DNA of 64,000 nt from Methylomonas sp. ZR1 (lineage in GTDB: Bacteria; Pseudomonadota; Gammaproteobacteria; Methylococcales; Methylomonadaceae). Location of the stretch: positions 496,001 to 560,000 of the forward strand of contig NZ_RCST01000001.1 of the NCBI RefSeq assembly GCF_013141865.1, read 5' to 3'. The position numbers were made by a program, and so were the translations under genes. The notes under the pieces were generated by a model, which was not told the DNA's origin, did not search any database, and saw only the letters and a program-made list of their open reading frames with translations. Below, one piece after another: positions 7,209 to 16,052 of the stretch (position 1 is its first letter; every line of letters starts with the position of its first letter).

Positions 7209-7934
7209 ATGAACAAAAAAATGATGATGGCTAGCGCGCTAGTGGTTCTATCTGTTAGTGCCGGCGCGGAAGCGGCTGTAATTACACAATGGAATTTCAA
7301 CTCGAATCCTGCTGATTCTGCCACCGGTACCGGCACAGGCGCCCCTAGCATCGGTAGCGGCTCGGCTTCGCTGGTAGGAGGCACCACAGCAACTTTTGCT
7401 AGCGGCGATGCGAGTGGCGGTTCATCCGACCCGGCGATAGGCGATGACAGTGGTTGGAATACCACCAGTTATGCGGCTCAAGGTGCCGGCAATAAAACCC
7501 GCGGTACGCGGTATCTGGTTAGCACGGTGGGTTTCAATAACATTCAGGTTAGTTACGACTTACGCCACAGCAATACGTCTTCTAAATATGAGCAAGTGCA
7601 ATACACTACGGACGGTAGTACCTGGACTGATTTTGCCTTGTTTAGCGGCGCGGCAGGCGATACTTGGTTCAACGGCCGTTCAGTCGATTTCAGCAGTATC
7701 GCCGGGGTAGCCAACAATGCTAATTTCGGCTTTCGTGTCTTAGCGGCATTCGCGCCTTCAACAAGCACATACGCGGCATCTTCTCCAACCGGTACTTATG
7801 GTTCTACCGGCACCTGGCGTTTTGATATGGTAACGGTATCAGGCACTGCGTTAGCAGCCGTACCAGTCCCTGGCGCAGTTTGGTTGTTCGGTTCCGCATT
7901 GTTAGGTTTTTTGGGCGTTCGCCGCAAAGCTTAA
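7209..7934 (+). CDS. VPLPA-CTERM sorted exported protein of unknown function
   Basis: 241 residues. Signal peptide 1-22 (MNKKMMMASALVVLSVSAGAEA type). The body opens ITQWNFNSNPADS and is rich in Gly, Ser, Thr and Asn, as expected for a beta-sandwich; blocks such as TRYLVSTVGFNNIQVSYDLR and the later TDGSTWTDF are seen in many PEP-CTERM surface proteins. The tail VPVPGAVWLFGSALLGFLG then VRRKA is nearly the same as in the preceding gene. The terminator at 7104 suggests separate transcription. Function unknown; inferred to be an exosortase substrate of the cell surface or extracellular matrix. Confidence 0.78.
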   Translation: MNKKMMMASALVVLSVSAGAEAAVITQWNFNSNPADSATGTGTGAPSIGSGSASLVGGTTATFASGDASGGSSDPAIGDDSGWNTTSYAAQGAGNKTRGTRYLVSTVGFNNIQVSYDLRHSNTSSKYEQVQYTTDGSTWTDFALFSGAAGDTWFNGRSVDFSSIAGVANNANFGFRVLAAFAPSTSTYAASSPTGTYGSTGTWRFDMVTVSGTALAAVPVPGAVWLFGSALLGFLGVRRKA

Positions 7935-8075
7935 TCACCGTAGTTCAAGATATTGGCAATTTCTTTAGGAATGGCGACATGAGGTGGCTTGCTTCAAAGC
8001 CGTTGGCAACTCACTGATCAGGAAATGACCTTCTTGGTGTTGAATTGATCGCAGATGAAACTGAAGATCTTTTAA

Positions 8076-8104
8076 CGCCATGCCTGTGGATTTCAGGCAT
8101 GGCG
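8076..8104 (-). terminator. Strong hairpin downstream of purM
   Basis: A perfect 11-bp stem (8076-8086 with 8094-8104) with a seven-base loop lies 16 bases past the purM stop. On the minus strand it is followed only by TT and a mixed stretch, so it may act as a terminator or as an mRNA-stabilising hairpin. Confidence 0.5.
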
Positions 8105-8119
8105 GAGATATTTTCAGAG

Positions 8120-9163
8120 TCAGGAGTAGATTACGTGTGGTTTGCCGTCGCCGAGGACTATGTCGCCGATGCTGAACGCGGTTTCGCCTTGCTGTGCCAA
8201 TATTTCCAAGGTAGCGGCTTCGTCTTCTGCCGCGACGCAGACTATCATGCCGATGCCGCAATTAAAGGTAACCAGCATGTCGGCTAATTCGACATTGCCT
8301 TGTTGTTGCAGCCAGACGAAAATCTCCGGCAATCGCCAGGCGGAAAGCTGGACACTGGCATTCAGGCCGTTGGGCAGCACGCGCGGCAGGTTTTCGGTAA
8401 TGCCGCCGCCGGTGATATGGGCCATTGCGTGCACCGGCACAGTTTTCAGTAGTTCCAGTAGGGGCTTGACGTAAATACGGGTTGGAGTCAGCAAGGTTTC
8501 GCCGAGTGGTTTGCCGTTGACATCATCAGACCAAGCTAGACCACTACGGGCAACGATTTTGCGAATTAAGGAATAGCCGTTGGAATGCGGGCCGGACGAG
8601 GCGAGGGCGATCAGTTTGTCGCCGGCTTTGACTTGGCTGCCGTCGATGATGCGATCTTTTTCGACGATGCCGACGCAAAAGCCGGCCAAGTCGTAATCGC
8701 CGTCGGCATACATGCCGGGCATTTCCGCGGTTTCGCCGCCAACCAGTGCCGCGCCGGACTGTTCGCAGCCTTTGCCTATGCCTTCGATGACGCTGGCGGC
8801 GGTATCGACTTCCAGTTTGCCGGTGGCGAAATAATCCAGGAAAAACAGCGGTTCTGCGCCTTGCACGATGATGTCATTCACGCACATCGCCACCAGGTCG
8901 ATACCGACGCTGTTGTGGATGTTTAAATCCAGCGCCAGCTTTAATTTGGTGCCGACGCCGTCGGTGCCGGAGACCAACACCGGCTGTTTATAACGATCCA
9001 GCGGTAATTCGAACAGCGAACCGAAGCCGCCTAAACCGGCCATGACGCCCGCATTACGGGTTTTGGCCGCGATGGGTTTGATGCGCTCGACCAAAGCGTT
9101 GCCGGCTTCAATATCGACGCCCGCGCTTTTATAATTCAGGCGGTCTTGTTGTTGTTCGCTCAA
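8120..9163 (-). CDS. purM: Phosphoribosylformylglycinamidine cyclo-ligase (AIR synthetase)
   Basis: Fifth step of purine biosynthesis: ATP-dependent closure of FGAM to aminoimidazole ribotide in the cytosol. 347 residues, normal length. The N-terminus has [19 protein letters not shown]; the ATP-grasping motif region GVGTKLKLA (GVGTKxxxA) and [21 protein letters not shown] are typical, as are [14 protein letters not shown] and [17 protein letters not shown] ribosome binding site (GAGAG) precedes the ATG. Divergent from the DUF2066 gene, an arrangement widely kept in gammaproteobacteria. The purN that often follows purM is not adjacent here. Confidence 0.97.
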   Translation of the reverse strand: MSEQQQDRLNYKSAGVDIEAGNALVERIKPIAAKTRNAGVMAGLGGFGSLFELPLDRYKQPVLVSGTDGVGTKLKLALDLNIHNSVGIDLVAMCVNDIIVQGAEPLFFLDYFATGKLEVDTAASVIEGIGKGCEQSGAALVGGETAEMPGMYADGDYDLAGFCVGIVEKDRIIDGSQVKAGDKLIALASSGPHSNGYSLIRKIVARSGLAWSDDVNGKPLGETLLTPTRIYVKPLLELLKTVPVHAMAHITGGGITENLPRVLPNGLNASVQLSAWRLPEIFVWLQQQGNVELADMLVTFNCGIGMIVCVAAEDEAATLEILAQQGETAFSIGDIVLGDGKPHVIYS

Positions 9164-9244
9164 TGTCAGTCTCTCGTTAAAGTTAAGGTTGAAACGGGCG
9201 ATATTGTACTATAGTTCCCATTAATGCACTGTCAGGGTAGGCTT

Positions 9245-10075
9245 GTGGTCAAAGTTTTTATGAAGGGTAAATCGGGGTTTTTCAGCCTATGTCTGTGGGG
9301 ATTGTTGTGCAATTGCCCGTTAACGGAGGCTGTCGAAGTAAAAGGTTTGTATGAGATTGAACTGATCGCCAACAGTCAATCCGCTGAGGATAGGACGCAA
9401 GCAATCAAACAGGCCATGTATGCCGTTTTGAGTCGGGTCTTGGTGTCTGAGGATATTTCCAAAATTCTGGTAGTGCAGCAGGCGTTGTCCAGTGCGCAGA
9501 ACTATGTCAAGCAATCGCAATTTTCCTTGATTTCCGCCGATGAACTGCCTGACACCGACGCGCGCTTGCTTAGAGTGCAGTTTGATGAAGATCAATTGAT
9601 GGAAGTCATGCGCAAAAGCCAGGTAGGTATCTGGAGTGAAATCCGGCCCGAAACTTTGGTGTGGCTGGTTGTCGATGACGAAGAGGGTAGACGGTTTTAC
9701 AACGCTGACAGCATGCCGGAGTTGGAAAGTGCATTGGCGTTTGCGTCCAAAATTAAGGGCGTACCGATGATATTTCCGATGCTGGATTTGGAGGAACAGC
9801 AAAAAATTTCACTAAGCGAAGTGCTAGGAGCTGATTCCCGCAATTTGTTGGCAGTATCCGCTCGCTACGAAGTGACCTCCGTGATGGCGGGTCGCATCGC
9901 CAAAAAAGGCGATTGCTGGCAGGGCGAATGGGCGTTTTATTTCGATGGCAAGATCAAGCAATGGAGCGGGGCTTGTTTACCTTTGAAAGCGGCAGCGGTT
10001 GCGGGCGCGCAAGGCGCCTATGATGTGCTGTCGAATTATTACGGCGTTAAACCGGAGTCCTCAGCCGCCCACTAA
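9245..10075 (+). CDS. DUF2066 domain-containing exported protein
   Basis: Conserved protein of unknown function, coded divergently from purM as in many gammaproteobacteria. I prefer the GTG at 9245 because AGGGTAGG lies just before it; the in-frame ATG at 9224 has no such site, and ATG 9260 is a third choice. A signal peptide follows (KGKSGFFSLCLWGLLCNCPL), so the mature protein is probably periplasmic. The body carries the DUF2066 hallmarks: YEIELIANSQSAEDRTQAIK near the N-terminus, the LVWLVVDDEEGRRFY strand, FPMLDLEEQ in the centre and the C-terminal ASARYEV-like block with W...WAFYFDG. It overlaps the next, convergent gene by 15 bp. Confidence 0.8.
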   Translation: MVKVFMKGKSGFFSLCLWGLLCNCPLTEAVEVKGLYEIELIANSQSAEDRTQAIKQAMYAVLSRVLVSEDISKILVVQQALSSAQNYVKQSQFSLISADELPDTDARLLRVQFDEDQLMEVMRKSQVGIWSEIRPETLVWLVVDDEEGRRFYNADSMPELESALAFASKIKGVPMIFPMLDLEEQQKISLSEVLGADSRNLLAVSARYEVTSVMAGRIAKKGDCWQGEWAFYFDGKIKQWSGACLPLKAAAVAGAQGAYDVLSNYYGVKPESSAAH

Positions 10076-10561
10076 GCTGTAGATGCCGTAGGCCCCGCCG
10101 TAAGTGGTTAGAAAATAGAATAAAGACACCACCAAACTGGCCGGAGTATTAACCTGCAATACGTCTTTAAATATCCGCGCAATAATCGCCATGTCCCAAA
10201 TCAAAAACAACGCCAAGGTTGCATAGCTGGGCGTATCTTCTGCTATGGTCACCCAAAATACGATAGGAATCAGAAAGATAGCGACGACATTTTCACAAAA
10301 CAAAATAGCCGACGCGACTTGTATGAAGGTGTTAAAAGTTCTATTCAGCAGTAATACCAGCGCGATAAAGCCCAGCGTTAGCAAGGTCTCCAGCAGCACT
10401 TCGAAGGCCGAATCAATGTCGTCCGACATGTTGAATTGAATAAAAAACACCGCGATAAAATAAAAAATCGCATTGTTTTTAAAAAAGCGCGTCGATCTGG
10501 GCAGATCCAATACCGAGACATTGAACCAGCACAGCGGGAAATAATGTCTGAAAATTTCCAT
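10061..10561 (-). CDS. Small integral membrane protein of unknown function
   Basis: 166 residues from the ATG at 10561 (a GTG lies one codon upstream). Four to five hydrophobic helices: FYFIAVFFIQF, LLETLLTLGFIALVLLL, AILFCENVVAIFLIPIVFWV, YATLALFLIWDMAIIARIF and LVVSLFYFLTTYGGAYGIY. It resembles Yip1-like small membrane proteins in its topology, but I see no defining motif. It lies 25 bases downstream of the dynamin-like gene on the same strand, so the two are probably co-transcribed and may work together at the membrane. Confidence 0.65.
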   Translation of the reverse strand: MEIFRHYFPLCWFNVSVLDLPRSTRFFKNNAIFYFIAVFFIQFNMSDDIDSAFEVLLETLLTLGFIALVLLLNRTFNTFIQVASAILFCENVVAIFLIPIVFWVTIAEDTPSYATLALFLIWDMAIIARIFKDVLQVNTPASLVVSLFYFLTTYGGAYGIYSLVGG

Positions 10562-10586
10562 CACGACGCACGCTCACGCTACTTAA

Positions 10587-11954
10587 TCAGTTTTCCTCTG
10601 AGTCGGCATAAGAATATGCGTCGTATTGGCTGCGATATTCCGGTTGCTGACCGTGGCTGAACTGGTCGTTCAATGCTTGTACCAGATCTTTGGTTTGTTC
10701 TATGAGACCGTTCAGTTTTTTGCGGTTTTTCTTGTTTTTACCGACGGGGTCGGTGATGGGCATTAAAATTCGCCAGAAACTCAGGCTTTTTTCAAACAAA
10801 CCCGCCAAGTCTTCACTGAGATTCAATTGTTTCTGCCGCTTGTGCAAGTGCTTGATCAGGAATTTGGCATGCACGCGGCTGACGATTATATGTAGCGGCG
10901 TCAATAAGGCAATCAGTGTCGCGAGGATGGCCGGGCCGATAATCGGGTCGATCAGTAGTTCGAGTATCCCCACCGCAATTTCCGCAAATAACATCAGCAT
11001 TACGATAAAGCCCAGCACAATGAGGGTGGAGGCGTTGCATCTGTCCTTCCAGGTGGTTAACGCTTCTTCCACTTCCGAAAAAATGGTGTCGTCGATGGCG
11101 CGGATGCTGTTTTCCAGCGTGCCGAGTATGCGGTACGAGCGGTCGTTATAAATGTTGTTGAAGCGCTGATCGAACAGCGAAGTATCGCCCGATTGCGATA
11201 ACACAATAAATTGGCCGGTGTGGATGCCCAGTTCGGCCAGGCGGCGTTGCCAGGATGCGGCGATTTCCTGGCTTTTCAGCGCATCGATCATTATTTCGGA
11301 ATGATCGATCACGAAAATGAATTTATTGGCATCCTGGTGAGCAACGATCTCTGCTAGGGTGTCCTTGATCAAATCGGCATCGGCCTCGAACAAGTCGTTA
11401 AATACCAATACCAAATCGGAGATGCCTATCACGTATTTTCGCAACAGGCCGGAGACTGGATTTTCCGTGGCGGGATTGAATACCGGCGTGTCGATCAACA
11501 GTTTGTTTTTTAATTTGCTGCTATTGACCGTGACCAGTTCCAGATAGCCGTTCAGTTTGCTGCCTTCGCCGTTGGCGACCAAATCGATTTGACGGCTGAT
11601 TTGATAGAAAGGTAAGCGGTGGTCGGCGTCCAGTGCGGTGCCGGGTAGCGTCGCGGTATTGGTTTGTGGCGTATATTGCAGTACGGTGAATTTATGGCGG
11701 GCGGTGTGTAGTTGCACGCCCAGGTAACGATTAACAAAGTCTGATTTGGCGGGCGAATAACCGCCCAGCGTGCTGACGATGGGCCACCAACTGGTTTTGC
11801 GTGCGGTGGTCTCGTCGTTATCGATCAACCCCAGTTCAAACTCGATTTCATCCAGGTCCTGGAATATCTTGGCGGTTTTTTGCAAAACCGGATCGTTCGC
11901 CGCGAACTGCCGTTCAAGATTGCTCAGGTGTTTACTTACCGTTTTATCCGCCAT
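10587..11954 (-). CDS. Dynamin-like membrane protein with degenerate GTPase motifs
   Basis: 455 residues. The layout resembles bacterial dynamin-like or YjdA/GTPase proteins: helical N-terminus (1-50), a P-loop position at 63-71 reading LGGYSPAKS where the family has GxxxxGKS, then FVNRYLG; a switch-2 position LLIDTPVF where DTPG is expected; and FVIDHSEI where an NKxD base-recognition motif would sit. A pair of membrane helices lies at about 312-332 and 336-356, followed by a charged helical C-terminus with HLHKRQKQLNLSEDL. The three altered motifs suggest weak or no GTP hydrolysis; the fold assignment itself is inference. Probably in an operon with the membrane protein just downstream. Confidence 0.6.
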   Translation of the reverse strand: MADKTVSKHLSNLERQFAANDPVLQKTAKIFQDLDEIEFELGLIDNDETTARKTSWWPIVSTLGGYSPAKSDFVNRYLGVQLHTARHKFTVLQYTPQTNTATLPGTALDADHRLPFYQISRQIDLVANGEGSKLNGYLELVTVNSSKLKNKLLIDTPVFNPATENPVSGLLRKYVIGISDLVLVFNDLFEADADLIKDTLAEIVAHQDANKFIFVIDHSEIMIDALKSQEIAASWQRRLAELGIHTGQFIVLSQSGDTSLFDQRFNNIYNDRSYRILGTLENSIRAIDDTIFSEVEEALTTWKDRCNASTLIVLGFIVMLMLFAEIAVGILELLIDPIIGPAILATLIALLTPLHIIVSRVHAKFLIKHLHKRQKQLNLSEDLAGLFEKSLSFWRILMPITDPVGKNKKNRKKLNGLIEQTKDLVQALNDQFSHGQQPEYRSQYDAYSYADSEEN

Positions 11955-12124
11955 TAGATATGAACCTTCTCTGCTTGTTATTGAGGTTAATCAGACGGCG
12001 GGAGTATACACCGATGGCATTTAAACGGATAAAAAACCTGCCGGTTTTTGCCGGTCAAAATGCCCCGGCAAACGGCTGCCGCAAATACCAAGCTGCGCCG
12101 AAAATGGCGGCTTTCCGGCCGCGC

Positions 12125-13546
12125 TTATTCTCTAATATCCAGCTCCTTGATTTTGCGGGTCAAGGTATTACGGCCATAGCCCAACAATAGTGCTGCTTCG
12201 TGTTTGCGGCCATGCGTATGATTCAACGCGGCCTCGATCAACAGGGTTTCCAAGGTGGGGATAGCCTGCTTGGCGATGTCCACTTTACCGGTCGATAATT
12301 GCTGCTTGACCCAACTTTTAAACTGGCTTTCCCAATCTCCCGGTGTTGTGTCGCTGGATGCGGAATCGCCGCTATTGTGGGTCAGTTCCGGCGGTAAATC
12401 TTCCAGATGAATTTCCCGGCCCGAGGCCATCACCGTCAGCCAGCGGCAGATATTCTCCAATTGCCGCACGTTGCCTGGCCACCTCAAGCCGCTTAAAAAT
12501 GCCTCGGTTTCCGGTTTTAACAGTTTGATTTCGGTATTCAGTTCCTTCGCGCTTTGATAGAGATAATGCCGCATCAACAAGCCTATATCCTGCCGGCGTT
12601 CGCGCAACGGTGGGATATGAATTCGAATCACGTTCAGGCGGTGAAACAAATCTTCGCGAAACCGGCCTTGCGCCACCAACGCTTCTAGATCCTGGTGGGT
12701 GGCGGCAATGATGCGCACGTTGACTCGCACTGAGGTATGCGCGCCCACCGGATAAAACTCGTTATCTGCCAGCACCCGCAGCAAGCGGGTTTGCAATTCG
12801 GCGGGCATGTCGCCGATTTCGTCCAGAAACAGCGTGCCGTTATTGGCTTGCTCAAACCGACCGATGCGCCGGGCTTGGGCGCCGGTAAACGCGCCTTTTT
12901 CGTGGCCGAACAGTTCCGATTCCATCAAATCTTTGGGGATCGCGGCCATATTCAAGGCAATGAATGGCTGGTCGGCGCGTGGACTATGGCGATGCAGGGC
13001 TTTGGCGACCAGTTCTTTGCCGGTACCCGATTCGCCATTAATCAACACGGTGATGTGCGAGCGGGCCAGACGGCCTATTGCCCGAAACACTTCCTGCATG
13101 GCCGGCGCTTCACCGATGATCTCCGGGGTTTCCTCGACGGTAGGCGGTGCTTGCACAAGGTCGCTTTGCCGCTGTTTGCTGTGCGCGCAGGCGCGTTGTA
13201 CGGTTTCGACCACTTCGGTTACGTCAAAGGGTTTGGGCAGGTATTCGAAAGCGCCGCCGTGAAATGCCGACACCGCGCTTTCCAGATCGGAATGCGCGGT
13301 CATCACGATCACCGGTAAATCCGGATAACTGTTTTGAATGTTCCGCAACAACTCGAAGCCGTCCATGCCCGGCATGCGAATATCCGTGATCAGCACTTGC
13401 GGTAGGCCGCCGGGCAGCGATTTCAGCAATTCGTTGGCGCTGGCGAAGCTTTGGGTATGCACGCCGGCTTTTTGCAAGGCTTTTTCAAGTACCCAGCGGA
13501 TGGATTTGTCATCATCGACAATCCAGACCTTGTCAGGTATTTGCAT
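12125..13546 (-). CDS. ntrC: Nitrogen regulation response regulator NtrC
   Basis: Sigma-54 activator that switches on nitrogen-assimilation genes when phosphorylated by NtrB. 473 residues from the ATG at 13546, which has GGAG before it and overlaps ntrB by 14 bp. Domains: receiver (about 1-120) with VDDD acidic pocket and phosphoacceptor in TDIRMPGMDG; AAA+ domain with Walker A GESGTGKE, the sigma-54 contact GAFTGA, and Walker B LFLDEIGD; C-terminal Fis-type helix-turn-helix ending NTLTRKIKELDIRE. Length and domain order are normal. Confidence 0.96.
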   Translation of the reverse strand: MQIPDKVWIVDDDKSIRWVLEKALQKAGVHTQSFASANELLKSLPGGLPQVLITDIRMPGMDGFELLRNIQNSYPDLPVIVMTAHSDLESAVSAFHGGAFEYLPKPFDVTEVVETVQRACAHSKQRQSDLVQAPPTVEETPEIIGEAPAMQEVFRAIGRLARSHITVLINGESGTGKELVAKALHRHSPRADQPFIALNMAAIPKDLMESELFGHEKGAFTGAQARRIGRFEQANNGTLFLDEIGDMPAELQTRLLRVLADNEFYPVGAHTSVRVNVRIIAATHQDLEALVAQGRFREDLFHRLNVIRIHIPPLRERRQDIGLLMRHYLYQSAKELNTEIKLLKPETEAFLSGLRWPGNVRQLENICRWLTVMASGREIHLEDLPPELTHNSGDSASSDTTPGDWESQFKSWVKQQLSTGKVDIAKQAIPTLETLLIEAALNHTHGRKHEAALLLGYGRNTLTRKIKELDIRE

Positions 13547-14588
13547 GATTCGTCTCCAAAGGTAGGTAGATGGAAAATACGGTATTGCCCGGCTCGCTTT
13601 CGCATTCAATCAAGCCGTTATGCTGGTTGATCAAAGATTGAGCAATCGACAGGCCAAGTCCGGTACCCTCGGCGCGGCCGGTGATCATCGGATAAAAAAT
13701 CTGTCCCATCAGCTCGGGTTTAATGCCCGGACCATTATCGATAATGTCGATTTTCACGGTCAGCTTGTAGCGTTTGCGGCCTATAGTCATATGCCGCTGC
13801 ACCCGGGTTTTTATCGTAATCACGCCATGGTTTTGCACGGCTTGTACGGCGTTGCGGACGATATTGAGTATGGCCTGGATCAGCTGGTTTTTGTCGGCGA
13901 AGATCTCCGGGATGCTCGGATCGTAATTGGTATGCAGCATAATGCCGTGGGCGGCCTCCACCGAAACCAGATGTCGGACCCGTTCCAATACCTCGTGAAT
14001 GTTCAGCTGGCTTTTATGCGCAGGTTTGTTGGGGCCGAGCATTTTGTCCATCAGATCCTGCAAGCGGTCCGATTCGGCGATAATGATTTGCGTATATTCC
14101 TTTAATTCAGGATCTTGCAATTCCAGGTCCAACAATTGTGCTGCGCCGCGCAAACCACCTAGCGGGTTCTTGATTTCATGCGCCAGGCCGCGCACCAGCA
14201 TGCGGCTGGTGTTTTGCTGGGCCAGCAACTGTTCTTCTTTGGTGATCCGCAAATGTCGGTCTACCTGTTGCAGTTCGATCAGGATTTCGCTTAATTTCCC
14301 ATCCTCGAGCAAGGGCGTGGCGCTGAGGTTAACCGTAATCGATTGGCTGAGCCGTTCTAGGATTAATTCTCTATCGACCAGCGGCTCGAGCAAATACAAG
14401 CGCGGTAATAAATCGTTAAATAGCGTGTTGTGCGCGGTTTTGAACAGTTTGTGCGCCGTTTGGCCGAGCAAATGCTTGGCGCTGTCGGCAAGCAGCATTT
14501 CGCCGGCGGGATTGATATAGGTCAGGCGCAAGTCCTTGTCGAACAGCAGGATTGCTTCGTTTAAATGATCCAGTATCTTTTTGTGCAC
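13533..14588 (-). CDS. ntrB: Nitrogen regulation sensor kinase NtrB (NRII)
   Basis: Cytosolic histidine kinase/phosphatase that senses nitrogen status through PII and controls NtrC. 351 residues, GTG start. A PAS domain occupies about 1-120 (LLFDKDLRLTYINPAGEMLL), the phosphorylated histidine is in RGLAHEIKNPLGG, and the ATP-binding domain shows N box IVRNAVQAV, G1 IIDNGPGI and G2 GTGLGLSIA. It is the first gene of the ntrBC pair. glnA, which often precedes it, is not adjacent; instead the pair has its own sigma-54 promoter and NtrC boxes. Confidence 0.96.
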   Translation of the reverse strand: MHKKILDHLNEAILLFDKDLRLTYINPAGEMLLADSAKHLLGQTAHKLFKTAHNTLFNDLLPRLYLLEPLVDRELILERLSQSITVNLSATPLLEDGKLSEILIELQQVDRHLRITKEEQLLAQQNTSRMLVRGLAHEIKNPLGGLRGAAQLLDLELQDPELKEYTQIIIAESDRLQDLMDKMLGPNKPAHKSQLNIHEVLERVRHLVSVEAAHGIMLHTNYDPSIPEIFADKNQLIQAILNIVRNAVQAVQNHGVITIKTRVQRHMTIGRKRYKLTVKIDIIDNGPGIKPELMGQIFYPMITGRAEGTGLGLSIAQSLINQHNGLIECESEPGNTVFSIYLPLETNHANT

Positions 14589-14621
14589 GGGTTAATTTAA
14601 GTGTTAAGAGTTGTAGTGAAC

Positions 14622-14638
14622 AAGCAATTTGCACGCCA
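14622..14638 (-). promoter_or_regulatory. Sigma-54 promoter of ntrBC
   Basis: On the minus strand TGGCGTGCAAATTGCTT: GG (-24) and GC (-12) are separated by exactly 10 bases and the flanks match the consensus TGGCACG-N4-TTGCT at all but one or two positions. The start of transcription would fall near 14612, 24 bases before the ntrB start. Confidence 0.8.
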
Positions 14639-14688
14639 AGCGTAAAGTTGCCTTATTGCCTCATTTGTCTGATAAAAAACGGCTCTAA

Positions 14689-14705
14689 TGCACAATATTA
14701 GTGCG
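14689..14705. promoter_or_regulatory. NtrC-binding site, proximal
   Basis: TGCACAATATTAGTGCG matches the NtrC dyad TGCACC-N5-GGTGCA with the TGCAC/GTGC arms spaced by seven AT-rich bases. Its centre lies about 85 bases upstream of the inferred ntrB transcription start, a normal place for an NtrC enhancer. Confidence 0.75.
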
Positions 14706-14877
14706 TTAGCCCAATTTGATGGTTCATGTTAGTGCAAGGGTGGATGCGGAGTGGGATTTTTATCGCTATTCCGGCTTTAAGCCTTATGCTTAGGAATACG
14801 ATCAATATCGATTAAGGCGGCTAAAATGTTTGGGAACCCTATCAGCAGCTCGAATACGCGGTTATGTGTCATATGAT

Positions 14878-14894
14878 TGCACAATATTGGTGCG
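14878..14894. promoter_or_regulatory. NtrC-binding site, distal
   Basis: TGCACAATATTGGTGCG is almost identical to the proximal box and lies about 190 bases further upstream. It may strengthen ntrBC control by looping. Confidence 0.7.
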
Positions 14895-15149
14895 ATAAAG
14901 GTTGAGTTGAATCAAGCGACGTTCCGGGGTGAGAGTGACCCATTCAAGCCGTTTGCATCGTGTATTCTGGTCGCTGTTCCCGCGGAGATGAAGGTGTCAT
15001 GGGTTGAAAGGCTAGTGAATAAACCGGTAGGTGATCTCTGGCAATGGCACACTTTGATCTGAATTGGTGCGCCTTTCGGCATCGGTAACCAGGCTGGTGC
15101 GTCAGTCGAATAGCTGCTTCGCTAATTCGGTGCGTTTGTCGATTGGCGG

Positions 15150-15926
15150 CTAGTCTGCGTAATCAACGATCAATGGCGCATGGTCGCTGAAGCGTTGCTC
15201 TTTAAAAATGCTGGTTGACTGTGCACGATTGGCGATACCCGGCGTGGCGACTTGGTAATCGATTCGCCAACCGACATTTTTGGCCCAAGCCTGGCCACGA
15301 TTGCTCCACCACGTGTAGCAGGCGTCGGTAGCGTCTGGATGTAGTCTGCGATAAACATCTACCCAGCCGAGCTCATCATATATTTGGGTCATCCAGGACC
15401 GTTCCGCCGGTAAAAACCCGGAGTTTTTCTGGTTGCCGCGCCAGTTTTTCAAATCGGCTTCCGTATGGGCGATATTCCAGTCGCCGCAAATGACCACTTC
15501 CCGGCCGCTGGCTTTCAAGTCGGCAAGATGCGGATAGAAGCGTTCCATCACGCTGTATTTGACGGTTTGTCGCTCTTCGCTACTGGAGCCGGAAGGCAGA
15601 TACAGGGAAATGACCGATAGATTGCCGACTTGCACTTCCAGATAGCGGCCTTCGCTATCGATGTCCGCATGGCCCAAGCCCTCAATGACGTTATCGGCCG
15701 GCTGTTTGCTGTAGATACCGACGCCGCTGTAGCCTTTCTTTTCGGCATAATGAAAATAGCCGTGCAGGCCTTTCGGTGTCAGCATCTCGGCTGTCATATC
15801 GCCGGCCTGGGCTTTAAGTTCTTGTAGGCAGACGAAGTCTGGATTTTGGGTGTCTAACCAGTCGTAAAAACCTTTTCTGGTTGCCGACCGAATGCCGTTT
15901 AGATTGACGGAGATGATGCGGAGCAT
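15150..15926 (-). CDS. xthA: Exodeoxyribonuclease III (AP endonuclease)
   Basis: Base-excision repair enzyme: cleaves DNA at abasic sites and trims 3' ends. 258 residues, the size of the ExoIII/Xth group. Motifs in order: VNLNGIRSA with the first metal-binding Asn, LQELKAQ with the metal-binding Glu, SLYLPSG, the catalytic GDWNIAHTEAD, WRIDYQ, and the final SDHAPLIVDY with the Asp-His pair. Stands alone between the ntrBC control region and the hydrolase gene. Confidence 0.95.
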   Translation of the reverse strand: MLRIISVNLNGIRSATRKGFYDWLDTQNPDFVCLQELKAQAGDMTAEMLTPKGLHGYFHYAEKKGYSGVGIYSKQPADNVIEGLGHADIDSEGRYLEVQVGNLSVISLYLPSGSSSEERQTVKYSVMERFYPHLADLKASGREVVICGDWNIAHTEADLKNWRGNQKNSGFLPAERSWMTQIYDELGWVDVYRRLHPDATDACYTWWSNRGQAWAKNVGWRIDYQVATPGIANRAQSTSIFKEQRFSDHAPLIVDYAD

Positions 15927-16052
15927 GGACTTTGGTTGGGGAATAGGTTAATAAACTGCGTCGCAGTTTAACAGTTTCGATGCCATCGCCCCAAAAGCGC
16001 TTACTGACTTTTGGCCGACACACTCCGCGCGCGTCTGCCGGTAAAAAAGGCT

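Larger units (their letters stand above)
14639..15149. other. Intergenic control region upstream of ntrBC
   Basis: About 510 bases without a convincing gene; a 61-codon frame at 14877-15062 has no ribosome binding site and no family resemblance. It holds two TGCAC-N7-GTGCG boxes and loose GGTGCG half-sites near 15063 and 15095. Confidence 0.6.

Noticed and set aside
14877..15062. 61-codon plus-strand frame in the region upstream of ntrBC
   Set aside because: No ribosome binding site, no family resemblance and it overlaps an NtrC box.
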